In this document: piece by piece, positions 6,870 through 16,704 of the stretch
How positions within the stretch are numbered: position 1 is the first letter of the stretch
How the letters are laid out: each line of letters starts with the position of its first letter
NCBI GenBank assembly: GCA_020633415.1
Contig: JACKDQ010000002.1
Coordinates: forward strand, 1 to 64,000
Direction: 5' to 3'
Source: Deltaproteobacteria bacterium
GTDB lineage: Bacteria > Myxococcota_A > Polyangia > GCA-2747355
DNA length: 64,000 nucleotides
Notes under the pieces: generated by a model
What the model was told of the DNA's origin: nothing
The model's database searches: none
What the model saw: only the letters and a program-made list of their open reading frames with translations
Position numbers and translations under genes: made by a program

Positions 6870-9800
6870 CAGTATTCCTTGTGCTGCTTGATAATCGGAA
6901 AGATCTGCTCAACCTGCTCTTCGTCCTTAACCACCTGATAGACAGCGTATTTGACCTCACGCTCTCGCGCCTGCATGCCACGCCACGCATCCCTTGCTGC
7001 GTACTTCACGGCACTGTCGATGGCCAGCGCTAGCTCTTCGTTTTGCCCCAGGTTGTTGTAGAGCGCCCTGCGGCCTGGCGTGTTGAGTGTGGTGGGCAAC
7101 GAATCTTCGTGGCCCTTTTTCACCTTCTCGGCCAGCGTCCTTATCTTTTCAAGGTACTCTGCGTAGCTGAGTCGTTTCGCTTTGAGGTCGTCGATGATTT
7201 CGCCGAGAAGCGCAGACATTTTGTCGTAGTACGCTGGATCGTTCACGCGAGATTTGATGATGGTGCTGCGGACGTTGTTGGAGATGGTTTCGGCCACCGC
7301 GTCTTTGTTCCGGCGCACACCAGCAGGTAGGCTGTTGATAGCGTCGGCAATGCCCGACTTGATGATGAGGTCGAGCAGCGGCACCTCCTTGAAGTCCGAG
7401 ATCGGCCGCGCCTCATCCGCTTTGATGTACATGTCGATGAGGCGACGCATGTCGGCTTCGTAGGGCTTGAGATCGATTGTCTCTCCGCTGGCCTTCCTGA
7501 TGATCTCCCGCAGGTCGACGCTCTTCTTCACTTCCTCGTCAATCTGCCTCACGTCGTCAGCGCTGTATCCCGCTCCCTCGAGTTCGTCTGAGATAGCAGC
7601 GTACGCGCGGAGGAGCGCTACCGTGGCTTTGTAGAGCGCAACCCGTTGACTCTCTCGCTCTTGCAGCTCTGCCGGCTTCTCGGTGTTGCCGCAGAAGTAG
7701 TGGATGTATTCCAACTCGCCCTTCGGGCTGTCAACGGGCTCGCAGAGCAGTTTCAGCGCTTCCCGCGCGGTCTCCAACCGTTCGCGCCCCTTCTCGAGCC
7801 GTTCTCTTAGCAGAATCTGCGGATCGGTATCGTCGCCCTCTTCGGCCGCGAGTTCGGAGCTGTATACGGCGATAGCTTTCTCGACCTTCTTGAACAGGTC
7901 CCTGTAGTCAACGACGTAGCCGAACTCTTTGTCCTCGCCGTCCAGCCGATTGGTCCGACAAATGGCCTGAAAGAGCCCGTGATCCTGCATCGACTTGTCG
8001 ATGTAGAGATACGTGCAGCTCGGCGCGCTGAAGCCCGTCAGTAACTTGTCCACGACAATGAGCAGCTTCATGTTGGCGGGCTGCTCGATGAAGAGCTTCT
8101 TGGCCTGGGCCTCGTAGGTTTCGGTCTTCGTCAGATTCGGCAGCGCCTCGACGTCTTTCAAAATCTCCGCGTAGAGGTTGTAGATGTACTGCCTATCCGT
8201 CTCCGTGTTGGCGCCCGTTTCCTCGAGCGAGGTGTCCTTGGTCTGCGGGTTGTAGGAAGTAACGACCGCGCACTTACCCTTCAGCTCGGTCTTCTGAAAC
8301 AACTCGTAATAGCGGCAAGCCTCGTAGATGCTCCCAGCAACAAGCATCGCGGTGCCACGCTGGCTGGACAGCCTGGGCTTGGTGTTGAAATCGAAGACGA
8401 TGTCCTCGACTACTCTGTCCATTCGCGAGCTCGAGCTGAGCACGTTTTGCATCGTGCCCCACTTCTTTCGCAACTCGTCCCTCTGCCAGTCGTTGAGCCC
8501 GCGTGTCTTGGCCTCGAACCACTGGTCGATTTTCGTCTTCGAGCCGAGGTGCTGCTCGATATCGCGCGCTTCGTAGATTAGGTCGACGACCACCTCGTCT
8601 TCGACGGCTTCGGCGAACCTGTAGGTGTGAATGTAACCGCCGAACACCTCCAAGCTGCTCTTCTTGTCCTTCTTCAGCAGCGGGGTGCCGGTGAACCCGA
8701 TGAAGACGGCATCGGGCATCATCGCTTTCATCGTTCGATGCAGGCGCCCACTCTGGGTACGGTGACACTCGTCGACGAAGACGAAGACGTCACCGACTGT
8801 AGGCGACGCTTTCGCCTCCAGCTCTCGAATATAGTTTTCGAAATTCTCGACATCGTGGCGGCCGAACTTCTGCACCAACGAGCACAGCAGCCGCGGTGTG
8901 GCCTTTCCAAGCTGAGCCAGCAGGTCTTTGCCGCTTGTCGTCCGATAGATTGCTTCGCCGGCGTCGCTGAAGACGTCCTTGATTTGTTTGTCGAGCTCGT
9001 CACGGTCGGTGACGATAGCGACGCGTGCGTTTGGTTTGTTTTCGAGGATCCATTTGGCCAGCAGCACCATTACCAGGCTCTTCCCGCTGCCCTGGGTGTG
9101 CCAGATGATGCCGCCGCGCTGCTCGTTCACGTACGGCTGCGCTTTCTTCACGCCAAAATACTGGTGGACGCGTGGCAGCTTTTTGACGCCTGCGTCGAAG
9201 AGCACGAAGTCGTGGATCAACTCGATTAGCCGCTCCTTCGAGCAGATCTTCCGAAGATACTTATCGATGCGGTATCCCGAGGAGTCATCTTCGTCTTCTT
9301 TCCAGCGCAGATAGTATTTCTCGGGCGTGCGGATCGTGCCGTACTTCAGGCCCTCGGTGTCGTTGCCAGCAAAAAGAAATTGAACGGTCGTGAAGAACCA
9401 CTCGTTAAATTCCTTTTGTTGGTTTGACAGTTGCTGGCGAATGCCGTCGCCGATGGACACACGGCTGTTCTTCAGTTCGATGACGCCAATGGCGATACCG
9501 TTGACGTAGAGCACCACGTCCGGGCGTCGCTCGTGGTTCCCCGCCAGCAGCGTGACCTCCTCGGCCACGTAGAAGTCGTTCGCGCCGGCTTCCTGCCAGT
9601 TAATGAACTTGACGGTCTCGGTGTGCTCACTCGCGTCAACCTTGACTTGCGCGCCGTACCGAATCAGGTGATAGACGGCCTTGTTGTTGTCGTAGAGGCT
9701 ACGGTTGTGGTTGGTCGCTTCCGTGCGTAGATGGTATATCGCCTTGGTGATTTGCTCTTGGGTGTAGCCGGATTTTTCGAGGTAGTCGGATAGCAGCGCC

Positions 9801-9973
9801 TCTTCGATGTTGTCGTTGCTCTCGCGCTCTTCCCAGTTGCCCAGATACGTGTATCCGAGGTCGGTGTCGGGTATCGGGTCGTCGCCTTCGCACGGCGGCA
9901 GCTCGGCGTTCCTATCGAAGAGTCTGATAACGCGGTTCTGGGTGACGCGCTCTTTCTTGCCGACCTTGCTCAT
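6869..9973 (-). CDS. hsdR: Type I restriction enzyme R subunit
   Basis: 1,034 residues. The N-terminal nuclease has D152 and E166-x-K168 (PDVVLYVNG...VIELKNS). The helicase core has Walker A TQGSGKS at about 293-299 and DECH at 401-404, then motif III FTGTP. The C-terminal helical region is expected to bind the methylase core. It provides ATP-driven translocation and cleavage of unmodified DNA. Start overlaps the hsdS stop by four bases. The frame is complete with all key motifs. Confidence 0.97.
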   Translation of the reverse strand: MSKVGKKERVTQNRVIRLFDRNAELPPCEGDDPIPDTDLGYTYLGNWEERESNDNIEEALLSDYLEKSGYTQEQITKAIYHLRTEATNHNRSLYDNNKAVYHLIRYGAQVKVDASEHTETVKFINWQEAGANDFYVAEEVTLLAGNHERRPDVVLYVNGIAIGVIELKNSRVSIGDGIRQQLSNQQKEFNEWFFTTVQFLFAGNDTEGLKYGTIRTPEKYYLRWKEDEDDSSGYRIDKYLRKICSKERLIELIHDFVLFDAGVKKLPRVHQYFGVKKAQPYVNEQRGGIIWHTQGSGKSLVMVLLAKWILENKPNARVAIVTDRDELDKQIKDVFSDAGEAIYRTTSGKDLLAQLGKATPRLLCSLVQKFGRHDVENFENYIRELEAKASPTVGDVFVFVDECHRTQSGRLHRTMKAMMPDAVFIGFTGTPLLKKDKKSSLEVFGGYIHTYRFAEAVEDEVVVDLIYEARDIEQHLGSKTKIDQWFEAKTRGLNDWQRDELRKKWGTMQNVLSSSSRMDRVVEDIVFDFNTKPRLSSQRGTAMLVAGSIYEACRYYELFQKTELKGKCAVVTSYNPQTKDTSLEETGANTETDRQYIYNLYAEILKDVEALPNLTKTETYEAQAKKLFIEQPANMKLLIVVDKLLTGFSAPSCTYLYIDKSMQDHGLFQAICRTNRLDGEDKEFGYVVDYRDLFKKVEKAIAVYSSELAAEEGDDTDPQILLRERLEKGRERLETAREALKLLCEPVDSPKGELEYIHYFCGNTEKPAELQERESQRVALYKATVALLRAYAAISDELEGAGYSADDVRQIDEEVKKSVDLREIIRKASGETIDLKPYEADMRRLIDMYIKADEARPISDFKEVPLLDLIIKSGIADAINSLPAGVRRNKDAVAETISNNVRSTIIKSRVNDPAYYDKMSALLGEIIDDLKAKRLSYAEYLEKIRTLAEKVKKGHEDSLPTTLNTPGRRALYNNLGQNEELALAIDSAVKYAARDAWRGMQAREREVKYAVYQVVKDEEQVEQIFPIIKQHKEY

Positions 9974-11280
9974 ACCAACCGTATTCTTCCGGTGAGGAGG
10001 TTGTGCATCATCCCCTGCTTGATTTGGCGGGCTTTGCAGAGCTTGGCTTTCAGGGCGTCGAGCTCAGCATGCATGTCCACCAGCACACTAGAAATTGCTT
10101 TCTGTTCGTCGATGACACGCGGAACGGATACCGGTACCAGGTCGAGTTTCTGTCGCTGAATGCCCTTGGCCGTAGAGCCAGTGGCGTTCATGGCGAGCTG
10201 CGCCTGAAAGCTGTCAGCCCGCATGTAATGGGCAAGCCAGTCGCGCAGCACTGACGCCTTCGGCTTTATTAGCAACACCCTTTGGCTAAGAATGTATTTC
10301 TTTGAATCGGGTATCTGGGCCACGTTCCCTAAGGGCGCCTCCATTGTCAGAAGGACGTCTCCTTTTTGACAGTCCCCTTGTTGCATCCATTTTCCGTAGA
10401 GCTCGCTGCTGCCAAGATAGGCTTCCTTCTCGGTGTCGATGTGGCCCATCTGAACGTTATTCGCTGACAACGCCAAGATGTCTCCACCGCCCCATTCAAG
10501 GCCCAGCTTCTTGGGCGTGCGTCCCCGGTAGTCGATATACTGGCCAACGATTTTCACAAAAGGGACGACATCCCAATCCTCGGGAATCACACCGACCTCG
10601 GTCTGTTTCGTGCCCTTTTTCTTCTCGAACCCCGGCAGGCGTCTCTTGCCGGTGAGCAGTTCCTGCATCGCGCCTTGCTTGATGAGGCGCTTCTTGGCGA
10701 TCAACTGCTCCAGCGATTCGATGTACGCATCCGCATCGGACAGCGCCTCGGCGATGGCTTCTTGTTCGACCTTCGTTGGGAGTGCAACCGCAACGTCGCC
10801 GAGCAATGCCTGGCCAATGTTGGCGCGGATCGCCCCTTGCCCTCGAGCAATAATTTGCTGCCGAATTAGTGGAGCCCGCAAACCATACGCTGCATAAGTG
10901 GGAAGCAAACGCCCATCTCTCGGTCGGCCCCTGATTACGAAGCCTCCGAAGACAACCGTTTCATCACCGTCGTACACGGATGCAAGCCCAAGCTCGTCTT
11001 GTGTCTCGGAGGTTCTATTGAAAACGATGTCACCCCGCCGAACTGTAAATGCTTCGACGACGTGCGTCGGCAGAGCGACGCGGCCGAGAATGTCGGCCGC
11101 GTGAATATGGGTCTTGGTGAGGACTTCAAGCACATTGATGAAGCGGACACCAGTACCGTAGGCATGCTTGTCGGCGTTTACCCCATTCTGAAACGTGAGC
11201 AATTCGCCAAGGTGGACGAGATCCCATCCTTCGGGGACTTCGCATCTCGCCGACTCACTTGCCGTCGAGTTCATCACCAC
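9970..11280 (-). CDS. hsdS: Type I restriction enzyme specificity subunit
   Basis: 436 residues with the two-target-recognition-domain layout. Each half ends in a conserved helical repeat with KQGAMQELLTGKRRLPGF near the middle and KQGMMHNLLTGRIRL at the end. The two halves read different half-sites of a bipartite sequence. It overlaps hsdM by seven bases upstream and hsdR by four downstream. No invertible or duplicated hsdS copies are visible nearby, so phase switching is not suggested. Confidence 0.95.
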   Translation of the reverse strand: MVMNSTASESARCEVPEGWDLVHLGELLTFQNGVNADKHAYGTGVRFINVLEVLTKTHIHAADILGRVALPTHVVEAFTVRRGDIVFNRTSETQDELGLASVYDGDETVVFGGFVIRGRPRDGRLLPTYAAYGLRAPLIRQQIIARGQGAIRANIGQALLGDVAVALPTKVEQEAIAEALSDADAYIESLEQLIAKKRLIKQGAMQELLTGKRRLPGFEKKKGTKQTEVGVIPEDWDVVPFVKIVGQYIDYRGRTPKKLGLEWGGGDILALSANNVQMGHIDTEKEAYLGSSELYGKWMQQGDCQKGDVLLTMEAPLGNVAQIPDSKKYILSQRVLLIKPKASVLRDWLAHYMRADSFQAQLAMNATGSTAKGIQRQKLDLVPVSVPRVIDEQKAISSVLVDMHAELDALKAKLCKARQIKQGMMHNLLTGRIRLV

Positions 11281-13670
11281 GAGAACCCCATCCTCTCAAG
11301 ATGCCCCGCCACTTTTTGTTCAAGATCGGCGACAGCTGCTGCCACCGCTGGCAGTCGAGTTTGGTACCGCCCAGCCAATTGCTCGGCTCTTCCTGTTAGG
11401 ATCTGGCTAATTCTGTCCAGCTCGCCGTGAACAGAGCTTGACAGCATATTCAGCCATTTGTCCCCGACCACCAACGTCTTCAACTCGGGTACAGTAAGCT
11501 CGGAATACTTGGCTAGTGCCTTTTTATCCAGTTCGCTATCGACCGACTTCATCACCTTCTTTTGCGCAGCCTCAGAGTCGTTGAACTTAAGCCATTTACC
11601 AAGGGCGTCGGCTTCGTCCTTCGCGTCGGCGTCGTTCTTGATTTCCTTAAGACGCGCCGTGACGTTCCCCCTGTTGATCTTCTCCAATTCCGAGAACAGA
11701 CCGTCGTCTCCGCCGTGCTCATCTTCGAGCTCACTTAGCTCGCTAGTCAGCGCGTCCAGTTCTGCCTGAAGCTTGTCCAACGCAGCCTGCTCGTTAGCGA
11801 GGTACCGCTGGACAACCAACTCCTTCGGCACGAGATCGCAGGTCCAGCCCTTGTCCTTCTGCTTGCCCTTCTTGTCGGTCTCGATGAGGCGATAGGGTTC
11901 GGCCTTCCAGCCGTCGGCCGCTATCAGGTAGCAGTCGTCCTGCATCGTCGCGGCCCAGTAGTCCATCAAGTGCTGGTAAACGTCGTAGTGTTTGATGAGC
12001 GGTTTGCCCCGGTAGTGGTTGAGCAGGCTTTCGCCGAGCTCGACGATGAGCTCCTTCGGTTTGAAGCCGGGCTTCAACGCCTTCAGCCGCGACGCAGCGC
12101 CATCCCGCCAGTCCGCAAAGATCGCCTCCATTTCGGCGATGAACTTAGCGAACTCCGGATGCTCGTAGATCGCGCTCTTCAGCTTGCCCTTCTCGACTGC
12201 CAACTCGAAGTAGCCGGGGCGCAGCTGCTTGAAGAGCGTCTTTCGCAGGCCGGGGCAGACGTCCCAGTAATCCTGGAGCGCGTCGATGTCGGCCTGTGGG
12301 ATGCCTCCATTGAGGTGGCCTTCAATGTCCTGGATGTCTTCGGCCTCTTGGCTGTCGATGTAGCGGGGGATGTTGAGGTTGAATTCGTTCTTCTCTATTT
12401 CCTCGAGTGGCACCATCCGCGCGTACTTTGCGAGGTCGGTTTGACTGTTAAAGACGTCGACGATCTTGTGGATATCCATCGCCCGCAGACGGTTCTTGTT
12501 GCCGTCCTTGATGAAGCCCTTGGACCCATCGACCATGAAGATGCTCTTGCGCTCGTTCGCGCCCTCTTTGTCGATGACGACGATGCAGGCCGGGATGCCC
12601 GTGCCATAGAACAGGTTCGCGGGCAGCCCGATGATGCCTTTGATGAACCCCTTCTTGATAAGGTTGCGGCGGATGTCGGCCTCGGCGTTGCCGCGGAAGA
12701 GCACGCCGTGAGGCAAAATGCACGCGCCCTTGCCGCTACTCTTCAGCGACCGCACGATGTGCAACAGGTAGGCGTAGTCGCCTTGCTTACCAGGCGGGAC
12801 GCCGTAGTGCTTGAAGCGCTCGTGCTCGTCTTCGAGCGGGTTCAGCCCGGTGCTCCACCGCTTGTCTGAGAACGGCGGATTGGCGACGACAAAGTCAAAC
12901 GTCTTGAGCTGCCCTTGCTCGGTGAAGTGGGGATTGGCAATCGTGTTGCCCTGGCGGATGTCGGCCGTTGGGTTGTCGTGAAGGATCATGTTCATGCGAG
13001 CCAGGCCCGCGGTCGCCGCGTCCTTCTCCTGGCCGTAAAGGGTGACCTTCGCATCGGCGCGGTCAGCGACCTTCAGTAGCAGGGAACCCGAACCGCAGGT
13101 GGGGTCGTAGACGGTCGTCTTGGTGCTGACCTTCGCTTTGTCGATACCGATGACCTGGGCGATTACCCGACTTACTTCCGCGGGCGTGTAGAACTGGCCC
13201 TTGCTCTTGCCACTCTCAGTGGCGAAGTGGCGCATCAGATATTCGTAAGCGTCGCCGAGTATGTCATCGCCGTCGGCGCGGTTCTTGGAAAAATCGAGGT
13301 CCTTGTTTTCGAAGATAGCGATGAGGTTGGTCAGTCTCTCGACCATCTCCTTGCCGGAACCGAGCTTCGTCGCATCGTTGAAGTCCGGCATGTCGGACAG
13401 CTTGTTGGCATTGGCCAGCGGCTGGATGATCTTCTTGTTGATTTGGTCGCCGATGTCGCTCTTGCCCTTGAGGGCGACCATGTCCTTGAAGCTGGCACCC
13501 TTTGGGATGGTGATGGGGGCGTACGGCTGGCCGGCGTATTTGTCGCTGACGTACTTTACGAAGAGCAGGACGAGGACGTAGTCCTTGTACTGGGAGGCGT
13601 CCATCCCACCGCGTAGCTCATCGCAACTTTGCCAAAGGGAACTGTAGAGCTCAGTCTTCTTAATTGCCAC
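11274..13670 (-). CDS. hsdM: Type I N6-adenine methyltransferase subunit
   Basis: 798 residues, longer than the usual roughly 500. The N-terminal helical domain (WQSCDELRGGMDASQYKDYV) precedes the SAM-binding motif DPTCGSG at 189-195 and the catalytic NPPF at 264-267. The extension beyond about residue 480 includes charged, probably coiled-coil sequence (about 620-720) and resembles the long HsdM type. It methylates host sites and with HsdS forms the modification enzyme. It starts 45 bp after the XRE regulator gene and opens the long array. Confidence 0.96.
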   Translation of the reverse strand: MAIKKTELYSSLWQSCDELRGGMDASQYKDYVLVLLFVKYVSDKYAGQPYAPITIPKGASFKDMVALKGKSDIGDQINKKIIQPLANANKLSDMPDFNDATKLGSGKEMVERLTNLIAIFENKDLDFSKNRADGDDILGDAYEYLMRHFATESGKSKGQFYTPAEVSRVIAQVIGIDKAKVSTKTTVYDPTCGSGSLLLKVADRADAKVTLYGQEKDAATAGLARMNMILHDNPTADIRQGNTIANPHFTEQGQLKTFDFVVANPPFSDKRWSTGLNPLEDEHERFKHYGVPPGKQGDYAYLLHIVRSLKSSGKGACILPHGVLFRGNAEADIRRNLIKKGFIKGIIGLPANLFYGTGIPACIVVIDKEGANERKSIFMVDGSKGFIKDGNKNRLRAMDIHKIVDVFNSQTDLAKYARMVPLEEIEKNEFNLNIPRYIDSQEAEDIQDIEGHLNGGIPQADIDALQDYWDVCPGLRKTLFKQLRPGYFELAVEKGKLKSAIYEHPEFAKFIAEMEAIFADWRDGAASRLKALKPGFKPKELIVELGESLLNHYRGKPLIKHYDVYQHLMDYWAATMQDDCYLIAADGWKAEPYRLIETDKKGKQKDKGWTCDLVPKELVVQRYLANEQAALDKLQAELDALTSELSELEDEHGGDDGLFSELEKINRGNVTARLKEIKNDADAKDEADALGKWLKFNDSEAAQKKVMKSVDSELDKKALAKYSELTVPELKTLVVGDKWLNMLSSSVHGELDRISQILTGRAEQLAGRYQTRLPAVAAAVADLEQKVAGHLERMGFSW

Positions 13671-13715
13671 CGGTCACCGCCTCCACATCGCCGTCTCGCG
13701 AATTCATCGCATCTC

Positions 13716-13931
13716 CTAGACCTCCACCAACTCGGCGATGGTCAGCTTGTAGATCCTCGCTAGCTCGTACAGCGTTTCGGCTTTCGGGTTTGCTAGTCCG
13801 TACTCGACGCGCTGAAGGTGCTGGCGGGTAATGCCCGCCGCTTCCGCCGCCTCTTGCTGCGTGAGGCCCGCGCCACCTCGAAGCTCTGCCAGCTTCGCTC
13901 CAAGACGCTTTTGAAACCTGCCGAACGTCAT
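13716..13931 (-). CDS. XRE-family HTH regulator, probable controller of the array
   Basis: 71 residues starting MTFGRFQKRLG. The helix-turn-helix is LTQQEAAEAAGITRQHLQRV, and the whole protein is one Cro/C1-type domain. Small XRE proteins ahead of restriction-modification genes commonly act as controller proteins. The hsdM start lies 45 bp downstream on the same strand. A longer frame reaches 14,081, but its N-terminus looks non-coding and the family normally begins here. Operators were not identified. Confidence 0.85.
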   Translation of the reverse strand: MTFGRFQKRLGAKLAELRGGAGLTQQEAAEAAGITRQHLQRVEYGLANPKAETLYELARIYKLTIAELVEV

Positions 13932-14134
13932 CGGCGGATTGGACCACAAGCGCCAGCAACGTGCAATTGGCATGTTGCACGCTCGAAAATCCAGCTGCTC
14001 ACGGGGGTATAAGCAACTTGAAGTCGCACACGTGAGCGAACTCGATTCCCCCAACCTGCCGACCATCCGGTCTGCGGGCAACCAAACAATCGCCTGAGAA
14101 GGTGTCCGGCGACATGCTGGAGAAGGAGACGTGC

Positions 14135-15367
14135 ATGGAAAGGATAACGAAGAACGAGAAGCTTACCGACGAGGAGGGCGTTCCACCGACACTGACGGGC
14201 TTTGCGCCCGCTGGTGTTCCACGCGCTATTGGTTCGGTCATCGATACGCGGCGCGGAGGTGTCCGCGCTCTTCGGCGGGCAATCGAAGAGTTGCCGGATG
14301 CTGAGACGGCGCTCACTTGGCTGACCAAGGAAGTGCAAGCCGAGCAGCGCCAGGACGTCGAGGTTGAAGTGAGCAGCCTCGAGATGGACGACGCCGGACA
14401 TCTCCACGTCGACGCCATTGGCGACGTCATGATGACGAAGACGGGGTTCTGCCAGCTGCTGCAAGTGCTGAAGGCTCCGCCGCACGCGGGCACCTATCTG
14501 CCCGCGATCCCTTCTCACCGTCGCGCGAAGGAGGTCAACGCAATCATCGACGACCAAGCCCGCCGCCGAAGGGTGCTGGTTCTGCGACAGCGCCGTGACG
14601 GGGGCCAGGACAAACCGGTTGTCTTCGCCGCCGTCACCCGCCGCTACACTGCGGTGGATCCAGATACCGTCGCTCTCAGGCTCCTCGAAGGTGGACTGGC
14701 CGGTATGCAACAGTACGGTGTAGAGGTTGTGTACAGCGGCGAGCGAACCGCAATCCGGCTCTTTCGCCATAGCGAAACTTCGTCACACGAGCTCGCTGTC
14801 AACGAAGCGTTTGCCAGTGTCGTCGAGCTGGGCCTGGGCGACGACAAGCTCTCTGGGCTTACCGTGGAAGTGGCGGCATTTCGTTCGCTGTGTCGCAATC
14901 TGATGCTGGTCGCGCCCGACCGGCAAGCCCTCTATCGCGCCCGCCACACAGGCTGCCATACGGATCTGGTGAGTGGGCTGCTCAACTGCGTGCAGCGGGG
15001 GGCCGAATTGCTACCGCAGTTCCTTGGTCGCTACACGGATGCGAGGCGCAACCTAGTAGCGAATCCAGAAGACGTCATCCTCCATATCACGGGAGCCGAG
15101 TCGAATCGAAAATCGGGCGCCTTGGTATCTCTTTCGAACGTAAGGCCGCAAGTGATGGCGGATCGACTGCTAGCTGCCTGGACCGTCGAGAGCGATGCGT
15201 CACAATCGGGCATTGCCAATGCCGTTACGAGGGCCGCGCACAGTTTCCATTGGTCCAGCATCTGGGATACCCGCGAGCTGGAGAGACAAGCCAGTCATTT
15301 GCTAGCCGCTGCACCCGACAGGTTCTCCGCAATCGCCTTGCCGCCTGCAACGGGGGGTGCCGCATGA
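14135..15367 (+). CDS. DUF932-like (YubP/YfjQ type) protein
   Basis: 410 residues, divergent from the defence array. ATG 14,135 has AAGGAG six bases upstream, so it is preferred over GTG 14,102. The region FRSLCRNLMLVAPDRQALYR followed by ARHTG resembles the DUF932 signature (a CxN-like segment followed by a short basic stretch and His). This family is common on plasmids and integrative elements and its molecular role is unclear. Its stop overlaps the next ATG (ATGA). The match is by motif only. Confidence 0.55.
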   Translation: MERITKNEKLTDEEGVPPTLTGFAPAGVPRAIGSVIDTRRGGVRALRRAIEELPDAETALTWLTKEVQAEQRQDVEVEVSSLEMDDAGHLHVDAIGDVMMTKTGFCQLLQVLKAPPHAGTYLPAIPSHRRAKEVNAIIDDQARRRRVLVLRQRRDGGQDKPVVFAAVTRRYTAVDPDTVALRLLEGGLAGMQQYGVEVVYSGERTAIRLFRHSETSSHELAVNEAFASVVELGLGDDKLSGLTVEVAAFRSLCRNLMLVAPDRQALYRARHTGCHTDLVSGLLNCVQRGAELLPQFLGRYTDARRNLVANPEDVILHITGAESNRKSGALVSLSNVRPQVMADRLLAAWTVESDASQSGIANAVTRAAHSFHWSSIWDTRELERQASHLLAAAPDRFSAIALPPATGGAA

Positions 15368-15552
15368 GCCGCAAGACAACTTCAATCTGGGAGTCCATCC
15401 TTCGAGATCCGATCGGCCGTGGTCTAGCAGAGGCGCTCGTCTTGGCTGTAGCCGCACTGCTTGATCGCGTGCTCCGCCGAAACCACCCACCGAGTGCTAT
15501 CCATCACGACGACGCCGGCAGCTCTAGTAGTGCTGCCAGGCCCAGCGAGTAG
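15364..15552 (+). CDS. Small protein coupled to the DUF932-like gene
   Basis: 62 residues beginning MSRKTTSIWES. A central hydrophobic stretch (GLAEALVLAVAALLDRVL) could be an amphipathic or membrane helix. The tail is rich in Ser and Ala. It starts in an ATGA overlap with the upstream stop, supporting real co-translation. I do not recognise the family. Confidence 0.5.
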   Translation: MSRKTTSIWESILRDPIGRGLAEALVLAVAALLDRVLRRNHPPSAIHHDDAGSSSSAARPSE

Positions 15553-15749
15553 AGTTCGACGCACTCCGCTTGTTGGATTGAGGCGGACTACGCTTGCCAG
15601 GACTCGCTGTTCCTACCGAGTTATCCCCTGCCCGCCATTTGAACTGCGATCCCGCAGTTCTTTTACCTCCGAAATTTTCCGGTACATATATTGGGTCCGG
15701 CGTGAGGACGACCGTGGGATGGACGGGGGCACATTGCGGATGGCCATAG

Positions 15750-16100
15750 CTAACTGAAACGGGACCGCCGCCATTCGCGGAGAAGCGGGCGCCCGACTTT
15801 GCGTCGCCAGCTGCTATCCGGCCAAGTTTGCTCGAAATACAACAGCCCCGCGCATCGCCTGCATGAGAGCGTGCCTCTGTGAGGAAACAGATCTCGGCGG
15901 CGAGCTCGGCAGTTTGGGCACACGAGCCAGATTCGCGATGCACCTTGATGGGCGGTGTCTCTGGTCAACTCGACGCGAATCGGCTGCGATAGATCGTCAA
16001 GCACAATCGAAATTGCAGTCTCGCAGCGGAGTACGGCCCAGTTAGGCAACTGTCGCAAGTCGCAAACGCTCAGCCGCGTCGATCCTTCAACGGTCTTCAC
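15750..16100 (-). CDS. Zinc-ribbon protein of mobile elements
   Basis: 116 residues. WLVCPNCRARR and LSCRRCAGLLYFEQ give a CxxC...CxxC zinc ribbon in the C-terminal half. This architecture is common in phage and integrative-element proteins of unknown function. It overlaps the end of the upstream gene (16,087-16,512) by 14 bases, so the two are likely co-transcribed on the minus strand. Confidence 0.65.
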   Translation of the reverse strand: MKTVEGSTRLSVCDLRQLPNWAVLRCETAISIVLDDLSQPIRVELTRDTAHQGASRIWLVCPNCRARRRDLFPHRGTLSCRRCAGLLYFEQTWPDSSWRRKVGRPLLREWRRSRFS

Positions 16101-16512
16101 GTTGGTCGCCTAAATCAATGTGATTCGACGCCGCCAAAGCCACTTGCCCAATTGCCGCCCTTACCGTTACGCGTGGTGTGTCGGGCTGCGTCATGTGATG
16201 AAGGAGCTGAAGGGTGCGTCGGAGGTCGGCTGCGTGTTCCCGATGCCAACCACTGAACCGCTCGATTAGCGCAAGCGTAGCTTCAACATCTATGTGTGCT
16301 GACTGTTCGAGCAGCATTCGGACAAGGTCGTCACAAGTCGCAGCGAGACGTCTGCGTCGCTCGTCGGTCTCGAGCGCGAGTTCGGCGGTCAGCCTGGCGG
16401 CTCCGTCTTTAGGCAGGGCCGCTCGCCCATCGGCAACCGCGCGGAGCGCATCGCGCGCTGCGATTTCTGCTGGGTGCTTGGGAACTGCCGCGAGGTTGGG
16501 GGTGGTCGCCAT
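16087..16512 (-). CDS. Hypothetical helical protein
   Basis: 141 residues, mostly predicted helical, rich in Ala, Arg and Leu (ETDERRRRLAATCDDLVRML). No signal peptide or known motif. It overlaps the zinc-ribbon gene downstream and lies downstream of the PrimPol gene on the same strand, so it belongs to the island's replication/maintenance segment. I do not recognise it. Confidence 0.55.
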   Translation of the reverse strand: MATTPNLAAVPKHPAEIAARDALRAVADGRAALPKDGAARLTAELALETDERRRRLAATCDDLVRMLLEQSAHIDVEATLALIERFSGWHREHAADLRRTLQLLHHMTQPDTPRVTVRAAIGQVALAASNHIDLGDQREDR

Positions 16513-16704
16513 ACCTCTATTATCCGGTCGCCCAGCTGTTGGTGGGAATCAGGAATCTACCCGCCGTGCCGGTCGCCAGGGGTGCCACACGGCTGTAATC
16601 ATTCAGTTGTTTCGGGGAAATCGTCCGCCACGGGTTCCACCACTGTGGCGCACGTACTCATCAGTTTTGGACGGAATTCTAGGCAGATGGCGGGAGTGGC
16701 GCCC

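Noticed and set aside
11970..12869. Plus-strand frame antisense to hsdM
   Set aside because: Val/Asp-rich shadow of a confident gene.
13928..14770. Minus-strand 280-residue frame opposite the DUF932-like gene
   Set aside because: Cys/Arg/His-rich mirror sequence without start signal; the plus-strand gene has a good ribosome site and coupled downstream gene.
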